A stretch of DNA of 6,886 nucleotides, taken from NCBI GenBank assembly GCA_021154985.1, contig JAJNQE010000093.1, positions 1-6,886 on the forward strand, in the 5' to 3' direction. A program made the position numbers and the translations under genes. Below are positions 1 to 5,736 of this stretch, piece after piece. Position 1 is the stretch's first letter. Each line of letters opens with the position of its first letter. The notes beneath the pieces are model-generated. The model saw only the letters and a list, made by a program, of their open reading frames with translations. It was not told the origin of the DNA and made no database searches. The DNA is from Hydrogenophaga sp. (GTDB lineage: Bacteria; Pseudomonadota; Gammaproteobacteria; Burkholderiales; Burkholderiaceae_C).

Positions 1-1
1 G

Positions 2-1216
2 AGCCTGGGTCAGCTCAAGGTCATGACAGCCATCGAGCAGTGCCGCAGCGCGGCACTGGGGGGACATGTGCTGCGCTGTGAAGACTGCCAGCGCCTGCAG
101 GTCGCTTACAACTCCTGCCGCAACCGCCATTGCCCCAAGTGCCAGGCCAGTGCTGCACAGCGCTGGCTGGATGCGCGTCAGGGCGATCTGCTGCCCGTGG
201 ACTACTTCCATGTGGTCTTCACGCTGCCCGCACCCATCAGCGAGATCGCGTACTGGAACAAGGCCGTCGTCTACGGCCTGCTGTTCGAGGTGGCGGCACA
301 GACGTTGCGCACCATCGCCGCCGATCCCCGGCACCTGGGTGCCCAGATCGGTGCCACCCTGGTGCTGCACACCTGGGGTTCGGCACTCACGCACCACCCG
401 CACGTGCACGGCATCGTGCCCGGCGGCGGGCTCTCGCTGGACGGAGAGCGTTGGGTGGCTTGCCGACCGGGTTTCTTCCTGGCGGTGCGCGTGCTCTCGC
501 GCCTGTTCAGGCGGCTCTTCCTGGAAGCACTGGAGCAGGAGCATCGAGCAGGCACGTTGCAGTTCTTCTCGCAACACGCCGCGCTGGCCGATCCAAAGGC
601 CTTCGCGCGGTGGCTCGCACCGCTGCGCCGGTGTGAATGGGTGGTCTATGCCAAGAAGCCGTTTGCGGGGCCACAGGCTGTGCTGGCCTACCTCTCACGC
701 TACACGCACCGGGTGGCGATCTCCAACTCGCGCCTGGTGGCGCACGACGAGCGCGGTGTGACGTTCCGCTGGAAGGACTACCGCGACAAGGACCGAGGCC
801 AAGGCAAGACACGCCACAAGACGATGACGCTCTCGCCGCAGGAGTTCATGCGCCGCTTCCTGCTGCACGTCTTGCCCGGCGGGTTCCACCGCATCCGGCA
901 CTACGGGTTGCTGGCCAACACCCATCGAAGGGAATGCATCGAGCAGGCGCGCCAGCTGCTCATGCCTGAGGCGCCAAGCGCATGGGCCGAGAAGGTCGGG
1001 TGCGGTGTGGCCGAGCAGATCCGTCCGACCTTCGTGTGTGTTCACTGCGGCGCGATGATGCTCATCGTCGAGACCTTCGCTCGTGGGCAGCCCAAGTCAG
1101 CAGCCTTGCACTTGTTGCCAAGGCTATCGAACAGGGCCTGCGAAGTGCCATCGTGCGTACAACGTGAACCGGTGCAGACCAACAAGGGCGCTTACAGCCA
1201 CCGATGCGAGGCTTGA
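2..1216 (+). CDS. IS91-family transposase, 5'-truncated by the window edge
   Basis: This is the rolling-circle (Y2, HUH-type) transposase of an IS91-family insertion sequence; it nicks and joins single-stranded DNA at the element ends. The frame is open to the left edge (SLGQLKV precedes the first Met at 23), so the true start lies outside the window. Numbering from that Met, a Cys-rich zinc-binding region spans residues 19-40 (C19, C22, C32, C37, C40, with the motif SCRNRHCPKCQ). The HUH-type motif is HHPHVHG (124-130) and the paired catalytic tyrosines are Y223 and Y227 in YLSRYTHR, four residues apart as in IS91. A further C-x2-C pair is at 339-342. The 397 visible residues contain no frameshift or stop, so the enzyme may be intact. 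It converges on queD with 30 bp between stop codons. The family call is firm; the element ends were not located. Confidence 0.93.
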   Translation, partial: SLGQLKVMTAIEQCRSAALGGHVLRCEDCQRLQVAYNSCRNRHCPKCQASAAQRWLDARQGDLLPVDYFHVVFTLPAPISEIAYWNKAVVYGLLFEVAAQTLRTIAADPRHLGAQIGATLVLHTWGSALTHHPHVHGIVPGGGLSLDGERWVACRPGFFLAVRVLSRLFRRLFLEALEQEHRAGTLQFFSQHAALADPKAFARWLAPLRRCEWVVYAKKPFAGPQAVLAYLSRYTHRVAISNSRLVAHDERGVTFRWKDYRDKDRGQGKTRHKTMTLSPQEFMRRFLLHVLPGGFHRIRHYGLLANTHRRECIEQARQLLMPEAPSAWAEKVGCGVAEQIRPTFVCVHCGAMMLIVETFARGQPKSAALHLLPRLSNRACEVPSCVQREPVQTNKGAYSHRCEA

Positions 1217-1246
1217 TCTTGCACACCAGACTTGGAGAGGAAGGGT

Positions 1247-1612
1247 TCACTCGAATCGAAAATCGCAACGGTCCCCAATACCTTCGCGCCACACCGAAAC
1301 ACGGCTCAGGCGAACATCCGACAAGACGGCTAACTGGACAATGAAGGCACAGAGGTTTTCGAGCGTCGGAATGCCCAGGCCGGGGACCTCGTCCAGCAGC
1401 CGGTGGTCCAAATGCTCACGCAACTGCGCCACCAGCAAACGCAGCTGACCCAAATCGATCACCATGCCCGTATGGGGGTCTACAGCACCGGTCACCGAGA
1501 CCTCGCCCCGGTAGGTGTGCCCATGCACTCTCGCGCTGCCCTCGCACCCAATCTCCCGCTGGAGGGTGTGCGCAGCGTCAAAGAAGAAACTTTGCGAAAT
1601 TTCGAATGTCAT
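1247..1612 (-). CDS. queD: 6-carboxy-5,6,7,8-tetrahydropterin synthase QueD
   Basis: QueD is a cytosolic zinc enzyme that converts 7,8-dihydroneopterin triphosphate to 6-carboxytetrahydropterin, the first pathway-specific step toward preQ0 and queuosine in tRNA. The 121-residue length is normal for the PTPS/QueD family. Visible signatures are the zinc-ligand histidines H15 (DAAH), H30 and H32 (VHGHTY), the catalytic Cys23, the LDHRLL motif with D69/H70, PTLEN (82-86), and E110 near the C-terminus. Its ATG overlaps the queE stop by 4 bp (ATGA), and a weak GGGA lies just upstream, so it is probably translated by coupling to queE. The 3' end is complete although the IS91-type transposase gene stops only 30 bp away. 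Homologous PTPS enzymes make biopterin, but the queE partner points to QueD. Confidence 0.95.
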   Translation of the reverse strand: MTFEISQSFFFDAAHTLQREIGCEGSARVHGHTYRGEVSVTGAVDPHTGMVIDLGQLRLLVAQLREHLDHRLLDEVPGLGIPTLENLCAFIVQLAVLSDVRLSRVSVWREGIGDRCDFRFE

Positions 1613-2244
1613 CGGATCCCGACCATTTTGTGGGTTTGTAGGGTCAGGCGCCAGCGAGGGTCACGCAGACAGTACTCAATAGCCCAAAGTGTGTTCTTCT
1701 CCAGCTCGGGGCCGTCCATGGGCTGCAGCAAATGGCGCTCGAAGTTCAGTTCGATCAACGCATCCAAGTCCATACCAAACTGGGGAACGACAACTTTGAG
1801 CTCGTGGCCTGCACGAATCTTGAGAGATGTGCGGGCCTTTGGACTCACGCACAGCCAGTCAACCCCCGCTGGCGCAACGATTGTGCCGTTGGTCTCCACC
1901 GCGATCTCGAACCCGCTGCAGTGCAGCGCTTCGATCAACGCTGAATCGACTTGCAGCAATGGTTCACCGCCTGTCAACACGACCAGCTTCTGCCCCGCCA
2001 CCAGTGCCGGCCAATGGGCTGAAACCTGGTCCGCCAGCGCCTGGGCCGAATCGAACTTCCCTCCACCAGTGCCATCCACGCCGACAAAATCGGTGTCGCA
2101 GAACTGGCATTGAGCGCTCGCGCGATCGGCTTCCCGCCCGGACCAGAGATTGCAACCGGCGAACCGGCAGAACACTGCAGCTCTGCCGACGTTGCCGCCT
2201 TCACCCTGTATGGTGTAGAAAACTTCTTTGACCATGTAGCTCAT
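1609..2244 (-). CDS. queE: 7-carboxy-7-deazaguanine synthase QueE (radical SAM)
   Basis: QueE is a radical-SAM enzyme that contracts the ring of 6-carboxytetrahydropterin, the QueD product, to 7-carboxy-7-deazaguanine. The 4Fe-4S cysteines are C31, C46 and C49, a C-x14-C-x2-C spacing that marks one QueE class rather than the usual C-x3-C-x2-C. Other signatures are FYTIQGEG (9-16) for substrate binding, TGGEP (91-95) and VETNGT (116-121) for SAM, CVSPK (132-136), LQPMDG (173-178) and the C-terminal LQTHKMVGIR. The 211-residue length is typical. The start at 2244 was chosen because GAGA lies 8 nt upstream; Met4 (2235) is a possible alternative with no better ribosome site. It is the first gene of the queE-queD pair and begins 17 bp from the end of an IS3-type remnant. 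queC and queF are not in the window. Confidence 0.95.
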   Translation of the reverse strand: MSYMVKEVFYTIQGEGGNVGRAAVFCRFAGCNLWSGREADRASAQCQFCDTDFVGVDGTGGGKFDSAQALADQVSAHWPALVAGQKLVVLTGGEPLLQVDSALIEALHCSGFEIAVETNGTIVAPAGVDWLCVSPKARTSLKIRAGHELKVVVPQFGMDLDALIELNFERHLLQPMDGPELEKNTLWAIEYCLRDPRWRLTLQTHKMVGIR

Positions 2245-2261
2245 GGAACTGGTCTCGTGAG

Positions 2262-2285
2262 TGAACCGCCCCCGGAATTTGGAGG
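2262..2285 (-). repeat. Probable terminal end of the IS3-family remnant
   Basis: The plus-strand sequence beginning TGAACCGCCCCCGG lies outside the transposase stop (2296) and resembles the TGAACCGCCCC-type ends of IS3-family elements. This resemblance is recalled from family knowledge and was not aligned. No matching inverted copy was found, because the opposite end of this element is missing, so the border and any target duplication cannot be confirmed. Confidence 0.45.
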
Positions 2286-2295
2286 TTGGTTGGTT

Positions 2296-2820
2296 TTAGT
2301 CAGCCCCCACCGTTGGAGTCTGACTGGCGAGTTGCCGGTAGTAGTTTGCCCAAGCCTCTGCAGGCGGTAGGTACTCGAAGGGTCCGCGAAGCCTTTGATG
2401 GTTGAACCAAGACACCCATTCCAGTGTGGCCAGCTCCACCGATTCACGGGTTGGCTAGGACCGGCGATGGATCACCTCGGCCTTGTACAGCCCGTTGACC
2501 GTCTCGGCCAAGGCGTTATCGAAGCTGTCGCCCTTGCTGCCCACATAGGGCTAAATGCCCGCTTCTGCGAGCCGTTCGCTGCAGCAGATGGAAACGTATT
2601 GCGACACTCCCTCGGAATGATAAGTCAATGCGCCATCACGCTCGGGCTACTTGGCATGCAGGGCCTGCTCCAAGGCATCCAGAACGAACTCCGTGTGCAT
2701 TGACCCGCTACCCCACGATGCGCTTGGCGTATCGGTCTGGTCGCGCTAGACCCATTCGTTGAGGGTCTGCGGCACGCAGCCGATCATACGAGCGATGGAT
2801 TCGATGGCAGCCCACAGACG
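2296..2820 (-). pseudogene. Decayed IS3-family transposase (orfA fragment joined to orfB C-terminal half)
   Basis: Read from 2820 downward, the frame gives an OrfA segment (LWAAIESIAR, GCVPQTLNEWV). After a junction it gives the C-terminal half of OrfB: FVLDALEQALHAK, SQYVSI, GDSFDNALAETVNGLYKAE (with the last Glu of the DDE triad) and ESVELATLEWVSWFN, ending in PPAEAWANYYRQLASQ and TAA at 2298-2296. The region between, including most of the OrfB catalytic core, is deleted. Amber stops interrupt the frame at 2748-2746, 2649-2647, 2553-2551 and 2457-2455. Where intact relatives have HSDRGSQY, this copy has HSEGVSQY, so the catalytic Asp is lost. The 5' end of orfA is cut off by another IS scrap. 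It is clearly inactive. The IS3 group (IS3/IS51-like) was judged from memory of related proteins. Confidence 0.88.
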
Positions 2821-2948
2821 GGTACAGACGCATCACGGCAGCGCTGCGCAGGTCAATGGCAGAGCCCATCAACCACAAGTGCGTGCAGCGCCTGATGCAA
2901 AAGATGGGATTGCGCGCATTGATTCGGGCGAAGAAGCGCTTCTGTTGA
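2817..2948 (+). pseudogene. Fragment of a second IS3-family orfB (N-terminal part, plus strand)
   Basis: The plus-strand frame starting about 2817 reads DGYRRITAALRRSMAEP followed by INHKCVQRLMQKMGLRALIR and AKKRFC, then TGA at 2946-2948. This matches the early part of IS3-family (IS150-like) OrfB, the HTH_21 region with its GYRRI and NHK-VQRLM-MGL pattern. About 40 residues survive, with neither the orfA nor the catalytic DDE part present. It points away from the neighbouring minus-strand IS remnant and meets it around 2817-2820, so it belongs to a different element. It ends within about 12 bp of the stop codon of the exported-protein gene at 2960. It has no function of its own. Confidence 0.8.
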
Positions 2949-2959
2949 TCAAACGCCGC

Positions 2960-3340
2960 TCAGTTCGTCGTGCCCCGCGCTTGTGACCGCACCTGACCAT
3001 CGACTGACACTGCGCTCTTGACTTGTGAGCCCACCGAAGTAGCACCTTCAGCCTTGGCATCGCTTACTGCTGACAGCGCTGCGCCGCTTCGGCCTTCATT
3101 TTGGTATCGAGCATCCGATCGCCCGTTGACGCCCGTCATGGCGCGAGCCCGGACATCACTTGAAATTCCGCTGTGATTTCCGAGGCGGACGTCGGCGATG
3201 CCAGCATTCGCGCCGACATTGGCATCGACACCCACTCCCACGCCAATACCCAATCCAGCGGCCTGAGCGTTGAACCCCCAGGAGAGAGCTGTGGCCATCA
3301 GCATGGCAGCAGGAAACGTCATCTTCGAACGGACAGTCAT
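2960..3340 (-). CDS. Small exported Gly/Val/Ala-rich protein of unknown function
   Basis: No family was recognised. The frame is open to a Met at 3385, but the start at 3340 is preferred: AAGGAG sits exactly 6 nt upstream and the protein then begins with a normal signal peptide. That peptide has a basic MTVRSK start, a hydrophobic stretch at residues 8-22 and likely Sec cleavage after AQA (residue 27), leaving about 99 residues. The mature part opens with an alternating Gly/Val run (GLGIGVGVGVDANVGANAG, 29-47) and continues as a polar Ser/Ala/Gly/Asp/Arg-rich chain without cysteine, aromatic-poor and probably flexible. Nothing suggests an enzyme. The gene follows the phoQ-like gene in the same orientation after a 134-bp gap with its own strong ribosome site, so it is probably a separate unit. 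The C-terminus lies next to an IS scrap and might have been altered by it. Confidence 0.72.
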   Translation of the reverse strand: MTVRSKMTFPAAMLMATALSWGFNAQAAGLGIGVGVGVDANVGANAGIADVRLGNHSGISSDVRARAMTGVNGRSDARYQNEGRSGAALSAVSDAKAEGATSVGSQVKSAVSVDGQVRSQARGTTN

Positions 3341-3346
3341 ATGTGA

Positions 3347-3352
3347 CTCCTT
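3347..3352 (-). promoter_or_regulatory. Strong ribosome binding site deciding the start of the exported protein
   Basis: The minus strand carries AAGGAG followed by 6 nt (TCACAT) and ATG at 3340. This fixes the start at the second in-frame Met rather than at 3385, which has no such site. Confidence 0.8.
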
Positions 3353-3390
3353 TGCTGTTGAACAGAACTTCAGTCTGCAGCACAAACCCA

Positions 3391-3424
3391 GTTACATGCA
3401 TGTCTGCTGCGTAGGAGATGTAAC
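3391..3424. repeat. Inverted repeat GTTACAT...ATGTAAC with an inner palindrome
   Basis: GTTACAT (3391-3397) is repeated in inverted form as ATGTAAC (3418-3424), 20 bp apart. The left arm overlaps the perfect 10-bp palindrome ACATGCATGT (3394-3403). It lies 51-84 bp upstream of the exported-protein start, where an operator would be expected. No regulator family is assigned; chance remains possible. Confidence 0.4.
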
Positions 3425-3440
3425 GGGCCAGGATGGCCCG
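3424..3440 (-). terminator. GC-rich hairpin after the phoQ-like gene, possible terminator
   Basis: CGGGCCA-GGA-TGGCCCG is a perfect 7-bp inverted repeat with a 3-nt loop, 35 bp beyond the sensor-kinase stop. On the minus strand it is followed by GTTACATCTCC, only weakly T-rich, so it is not a classic intrinsic terminator. It could stall or end operon transcription before the exported-protein gene, or simply allow partial read-through. Confidence 0.4.
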
Positions 3441-3474
3441 AGCGACCCTCCGGTTCTGCCAGGCGCATGCCCCC

Positions 3475-4806
3475 TCAGGGCACCGGCAACACGATGTCTA
3501 CCCGCCCGCCGCCCAACGGGCCACCCGAAAGCTTCAGCTCCCCATGGTGGCTGGTCACCAGGTCGTTCACCACTGCCAGCCCGACGCCGTGCCCGGGCGT
3601 TCGCTCGTCCCCCCGCACGTGCAGTTGCAAGATGGACTCGGTGTCGCTGAATCCAGGGCCGTCGTCCTCGATGCGAATGCACAAGGATCCCGGCTCACGC
3701 CATATCCGCACCAAGACCTGGGTGTGCGCCCACTTGGCCCCGTTGTCCAGCAGGTTCCCAAGCATCTCGAACAAATCGCCCTCGTCGATGCGCCAGGCCA
3801 GGTCGGCCGGGCACTGGACGCTGAAGTCCAATGCCCTTTCGGCATACACCTTGGCCAGCGCGCTGCGAATGCGCTCCAGGATCGGCGCCACCAGAAGTGG
3901 CGGCGCAAAGCGCGCGGCGCCCCCGGCGATGGCGCGCCCCAGCTGGTGCTGCACGATGTCGTCCATGCGGCTCACCTGCTGGGCCACGGTGGCTGGCAGT
4001 TGCGCCGGCTCGGCCAGGGCGCTGCGCAGAACAGCCAGCGGAGTCTTCAGGCTGTGGGCGAGAAAGCTCAGCGCGTCGCGATGTCGGGCCTGACGCTCGC
4101 GCTCCTGCTCGATCAGGTTGTTCAGGTTGTCCGTGAGGCTGGAGATTTCGGTAGGGTAGCGGCCGTCGATGCGCGATTGCCCGCCATCTTCGATACGCCG
4201 GATCTCGCTTGCCACGTGCCGCAGCGGCGCCAGGCCCCACCGCAGCAGCCACAGCTGCGCCAGCAACAGCAGCACGGCGGCGCCGCCCAGCCAGAGCCAA
4301 AGGGTGCGGGTGAAGGCGCCGACTTCGCGGTCGAAGGCCGCGCGGTCCTCCAGCACCGTGAGCACCAGCGGTGCCTCACGCTCGGAGGCCTTCCAGGTGA
4401 CGGCATAGCTGACCGACAGGAAGGACTTGCCGGCCCCATCCACCGTCTCGTTGCGCCATTGACCGGGTTGCTGGCTGCGCCGGAACGGTGGCTGCAGGCC
4501 CAAGGTCGAGGCCGACTGCCACTGATCCCTGCGCAACACGTTGTAGATACCCGCGTACAGGCCGGACCCCGGTAGCGACAGGCGCGGCTCCGCAAACTCG
4601 GGCGGCATCACCAGCGCACCGCCAGAATCGAGTTCGGCAGCTGCCAGCAGCAGGTAGATGGTGCTCTGCAGCCGGCCGAAATAGGCCGCCCGCACGCTTT
4701 CGGCATTCGCACGCTGCACCGCCAGCCCCGCGCCGGCCATGAATGCCAGCAGTACCACCGCAGCACCCAGAAGCAGGCGGGTACGGATGGAGTAGCCGGC
4801 CTTCAT
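3475..4806 (-). CDS. phoQ: PhoQ-like membrane sensor histidine kinase
   Basis: This inner-membrane sensor kinase should autophosphorylate on His and pass the phosphate to the adjacent regulator. The order of parts is: TM helix 1 (about 10-30), periplasmic sensor (about 31-165), TM helix 2 (about 169-188), HAMP linker (about 190-242), and the dimerisation/phospho-acceptor helix with H251 in LAHSLKTPLAVL, the PhoQ form of the H-box. The ATP-binding domain follows, with N-box NLLDN (351-355), G1 DDGPGF (381-386) and G2 GHGVGLAVVNDL (405-416). The 443-residue length is close to that of PhoQ (enterobacterial about 486). The acidic EDDDDAE-type patch that binds Mg2+ in enterobacterial PhoQ is not evident, so the signal may differ. 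The start overlaps the regulator stop by 4 bp (ATGA), with no clear ribosome site, implying coupled translation. The kinase call is firm; PhoQ orthology is likely. Confidence 0.92.
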   Translation of the reverse strand: MKAGYSIRTRLLLGAAVVLLAFMAGAGLAVQRANAESVRAAYFGRLQSTIYLLLAAAELDSGGALVMPPEFAEPRLSLPGSGLYAGIYNVLRRDQWQSASTLGLQPPFRRSQQPGQWRNETVDGAGKSFLSVSYAVTWKASEREAPLVLTVLEDRAAFDREVGAFTRTLWLWLGGAAVLLLLAQLWLLRWGLAPLRHVASEIRRIEDGGQSRIDGRYPTEISSLTDNLNNLIEQERERQARHRDALSFLAHSLKTPLAVLRSALAEPAQLPATVAQQVSRMDDIVQHQLGRAIAGGAARFAPPLLVAPILERIRSALAKVYAERALDFSVQCPADLAWRIDEGDLFEMLGNLLDNGAKWAHTQVLVRIWREPGSLCIRIEDDGPGFSDTESILQLHVRGDERTPGHGVGLAVVNDLVTSHHGELKLSGGPLGGGRVDIVLPVP

Positions 4807-5474
4807 TCGAGGGTGAACCGGTAGCCCCGCCCCCGCACGGTCTCGATCGGGCCGACGTTGCCGTTGGGGTCGAGCTTGCGCCGCAGGCGACCCACCAGCA
4901 CTTCCAGCACGTTGCTGTCGCGGTCCTCCCCGTGCGGGTACAGGTAGTCCGACAGCGCCTGCCTGGTGACGATGGCCGGGCGCTGGCGCACCAGGTACTC
5001 GAGCAGGCGGTACTCGAACGCCGTGAGCTCCAGCACCGCGCCGCTGAGCCGCACTGCCTGCGCCGACGGGTCGATACTAAGGGGGCCGAGCGTCAGCACG
5101 TCAGTGGAGGCCCCCAGCGAGCGCCGCAGCAAGGCCTTGAGCCGCGCTGCCAGCTCCGGGTATTCGAATGGCTTGACCAGGTAGTCGTCGGCCCCGGCTT
5201 CTAGGCCCACCACTTTGTCTTGCCAGCTGCCGCGCGCGGTGAGGATCAGAATGGGTAGGGCGCTTCCCTCCTGCCGCAGACGCTGCACGATGGTCAGCCC
5301 GTTCAGCTTGGGCAACCCCAGGTCAACGATGACAAGATCGACCGGGTACTCGCGCGCCAGAAACAGGCCCTCTTCGCCGTCCTTGGCTTGGTCGACCCGG
5401 TAGCCATCGGCCTCCAGCTGGCGGGCCAAGGTGAGCCGTAGCGCGGCATCGTCCTCGATCAGTAACAAGCGCAT
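4803..5474 (-). CDS. phoP: PhoP-like OmpR/PhoB-family response regulator
   Basis: This is a cytosolic two-component transcription factor, the partner of the kinase encoded just downstream. The receiver domain (1-about 118) has the acidic pair D8/D9, phospho-acceptor D51 in IVDLGLP, T79 in LTAR and K101 in VKPF. The winged-helix DNA-binding domain (about 125-223) has LTAFEYRLLEYL, the recognition-helix region SNVLEVLVGRLRRKL and the terminal VRGRGYRF hairpin. The stretches IVDLGLP, SWQDKV, AGADDY, LTAFEY and LYP match enterobacterial PhoP unusually well for an OmpR-family member, which supports the PhoP name. The 223-residue length equals that of E. coli PhoP. It starts 25 bp after the PepSY gene with only a weak ribosome site, and its stop overlaps the kinase start. 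A PhoP-box-like direct repeat at 6382-6398 suggests that it controls its own operon. Confidence 0.93.
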   Translation of the reverse strand: MRLLLIEDDAALRLTLARQLEADGYRVDQAKDGEEGLFLAREYPVDLVIVDLGLPKLNGLTIVQRLRQEGSALPILILTARGSWQDKVVGLEAGADDYLVKPFEYPELAARLKALLRRSLGASTDVLTLGPLSIDPSAQAVRLSGAVLELTAFEYRLLEYLVRQRPAIVTRQALSDYLYPHGEDRDSNVLEVLVGRLRRKLDPNGNVGPIETVRGRGYRFTLE

Positions 5475-5499
5475 AGGGCTGAAGCTCAGCAGGCTGGCC

Positions 5500-5736
5500 C
5501 TAGCGGATCTGGCCAGTGACGACGTCCACCTGGATCACGCGGACCTCACCAGCCGGCGTGACCACCTTGATGCGCCATACCGGCTGTGCTGAAGACTCGG
5601 ACTTCTCGACGGACAGCACGCGGGCGCCACTGGCCCGCTGGGCCACCGCGGCCGCGTCGTCGCGGCTCAGGTCGGCCCAGGCCAGGTTGGATACCACCAG
5701 CAGGGTGGCGCAGAGTAGTTTGGCAAATGTGTTCAT
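5500..5736 (-). CDS. Small periplasmic PepSY-domain protein
   Basis: This is a 78-residue exported protein consisting of a signal peptide and one PepSY domain. The leader runs to about residue 21 with likely cleavage after AWA. The PepSY part begins with an alpha-helical LSRDDAAAVAQRASGARV and continues as strands with VWRIKVVTP, ending in the family signature VIQVDVVTGQIR. PepSY domains were named for a suggested peptidase-inhibitory role and often occur as small secreted proteins beside two-component genes; their ligand is usually unknown. There is no ribosome site, but its ATG overlaps the stop of the glycine-zipper gene (ATGA), so it is translated by coupling. Being made with the sensor kinase, it may modulate its periplasmic domain; that is inference. 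C9 is not in a lipobox, so it is probably soluble. Confidence 0.88.
   Translation of the reverse strand: MNTFAKLLCATLLVVSNLAWADLSRDDAAAVAQRASGARVLSVEKSESSAQPVWRIKVVTPAGEVRVIQVDVVTGQIR

Noticed and set aside
1403..2113. Plus-strand open frame of 236 codons opposite queE and queD
   Set aside because: Shadow of two well-recognised genes on the minus strand; no protein features of its own.
3341..3385. Longer N-terminus for the exported Gly/Val-rich protein
   Set aside because: The extra 15 residues (MCCRLKF...) precede the signal peptide, and the strong ribosome site serves the inner ATG.
3433..4575. Long plus-strand open frame (380 codons) opposite the sensor kinase
   Set aside because: It is antisense to a clear histidine kinase. 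The translation is Gln/Arg/Ala-rich with no domain, as expected for a high-GC shadow frame.
4803..4830. GGTTCACCC before the kinase start resembling the operon operator
   Set aside because: Only one half-site is present, inside the regulator coding sequence where it encodes the conserved RFTLE end; probably chance.
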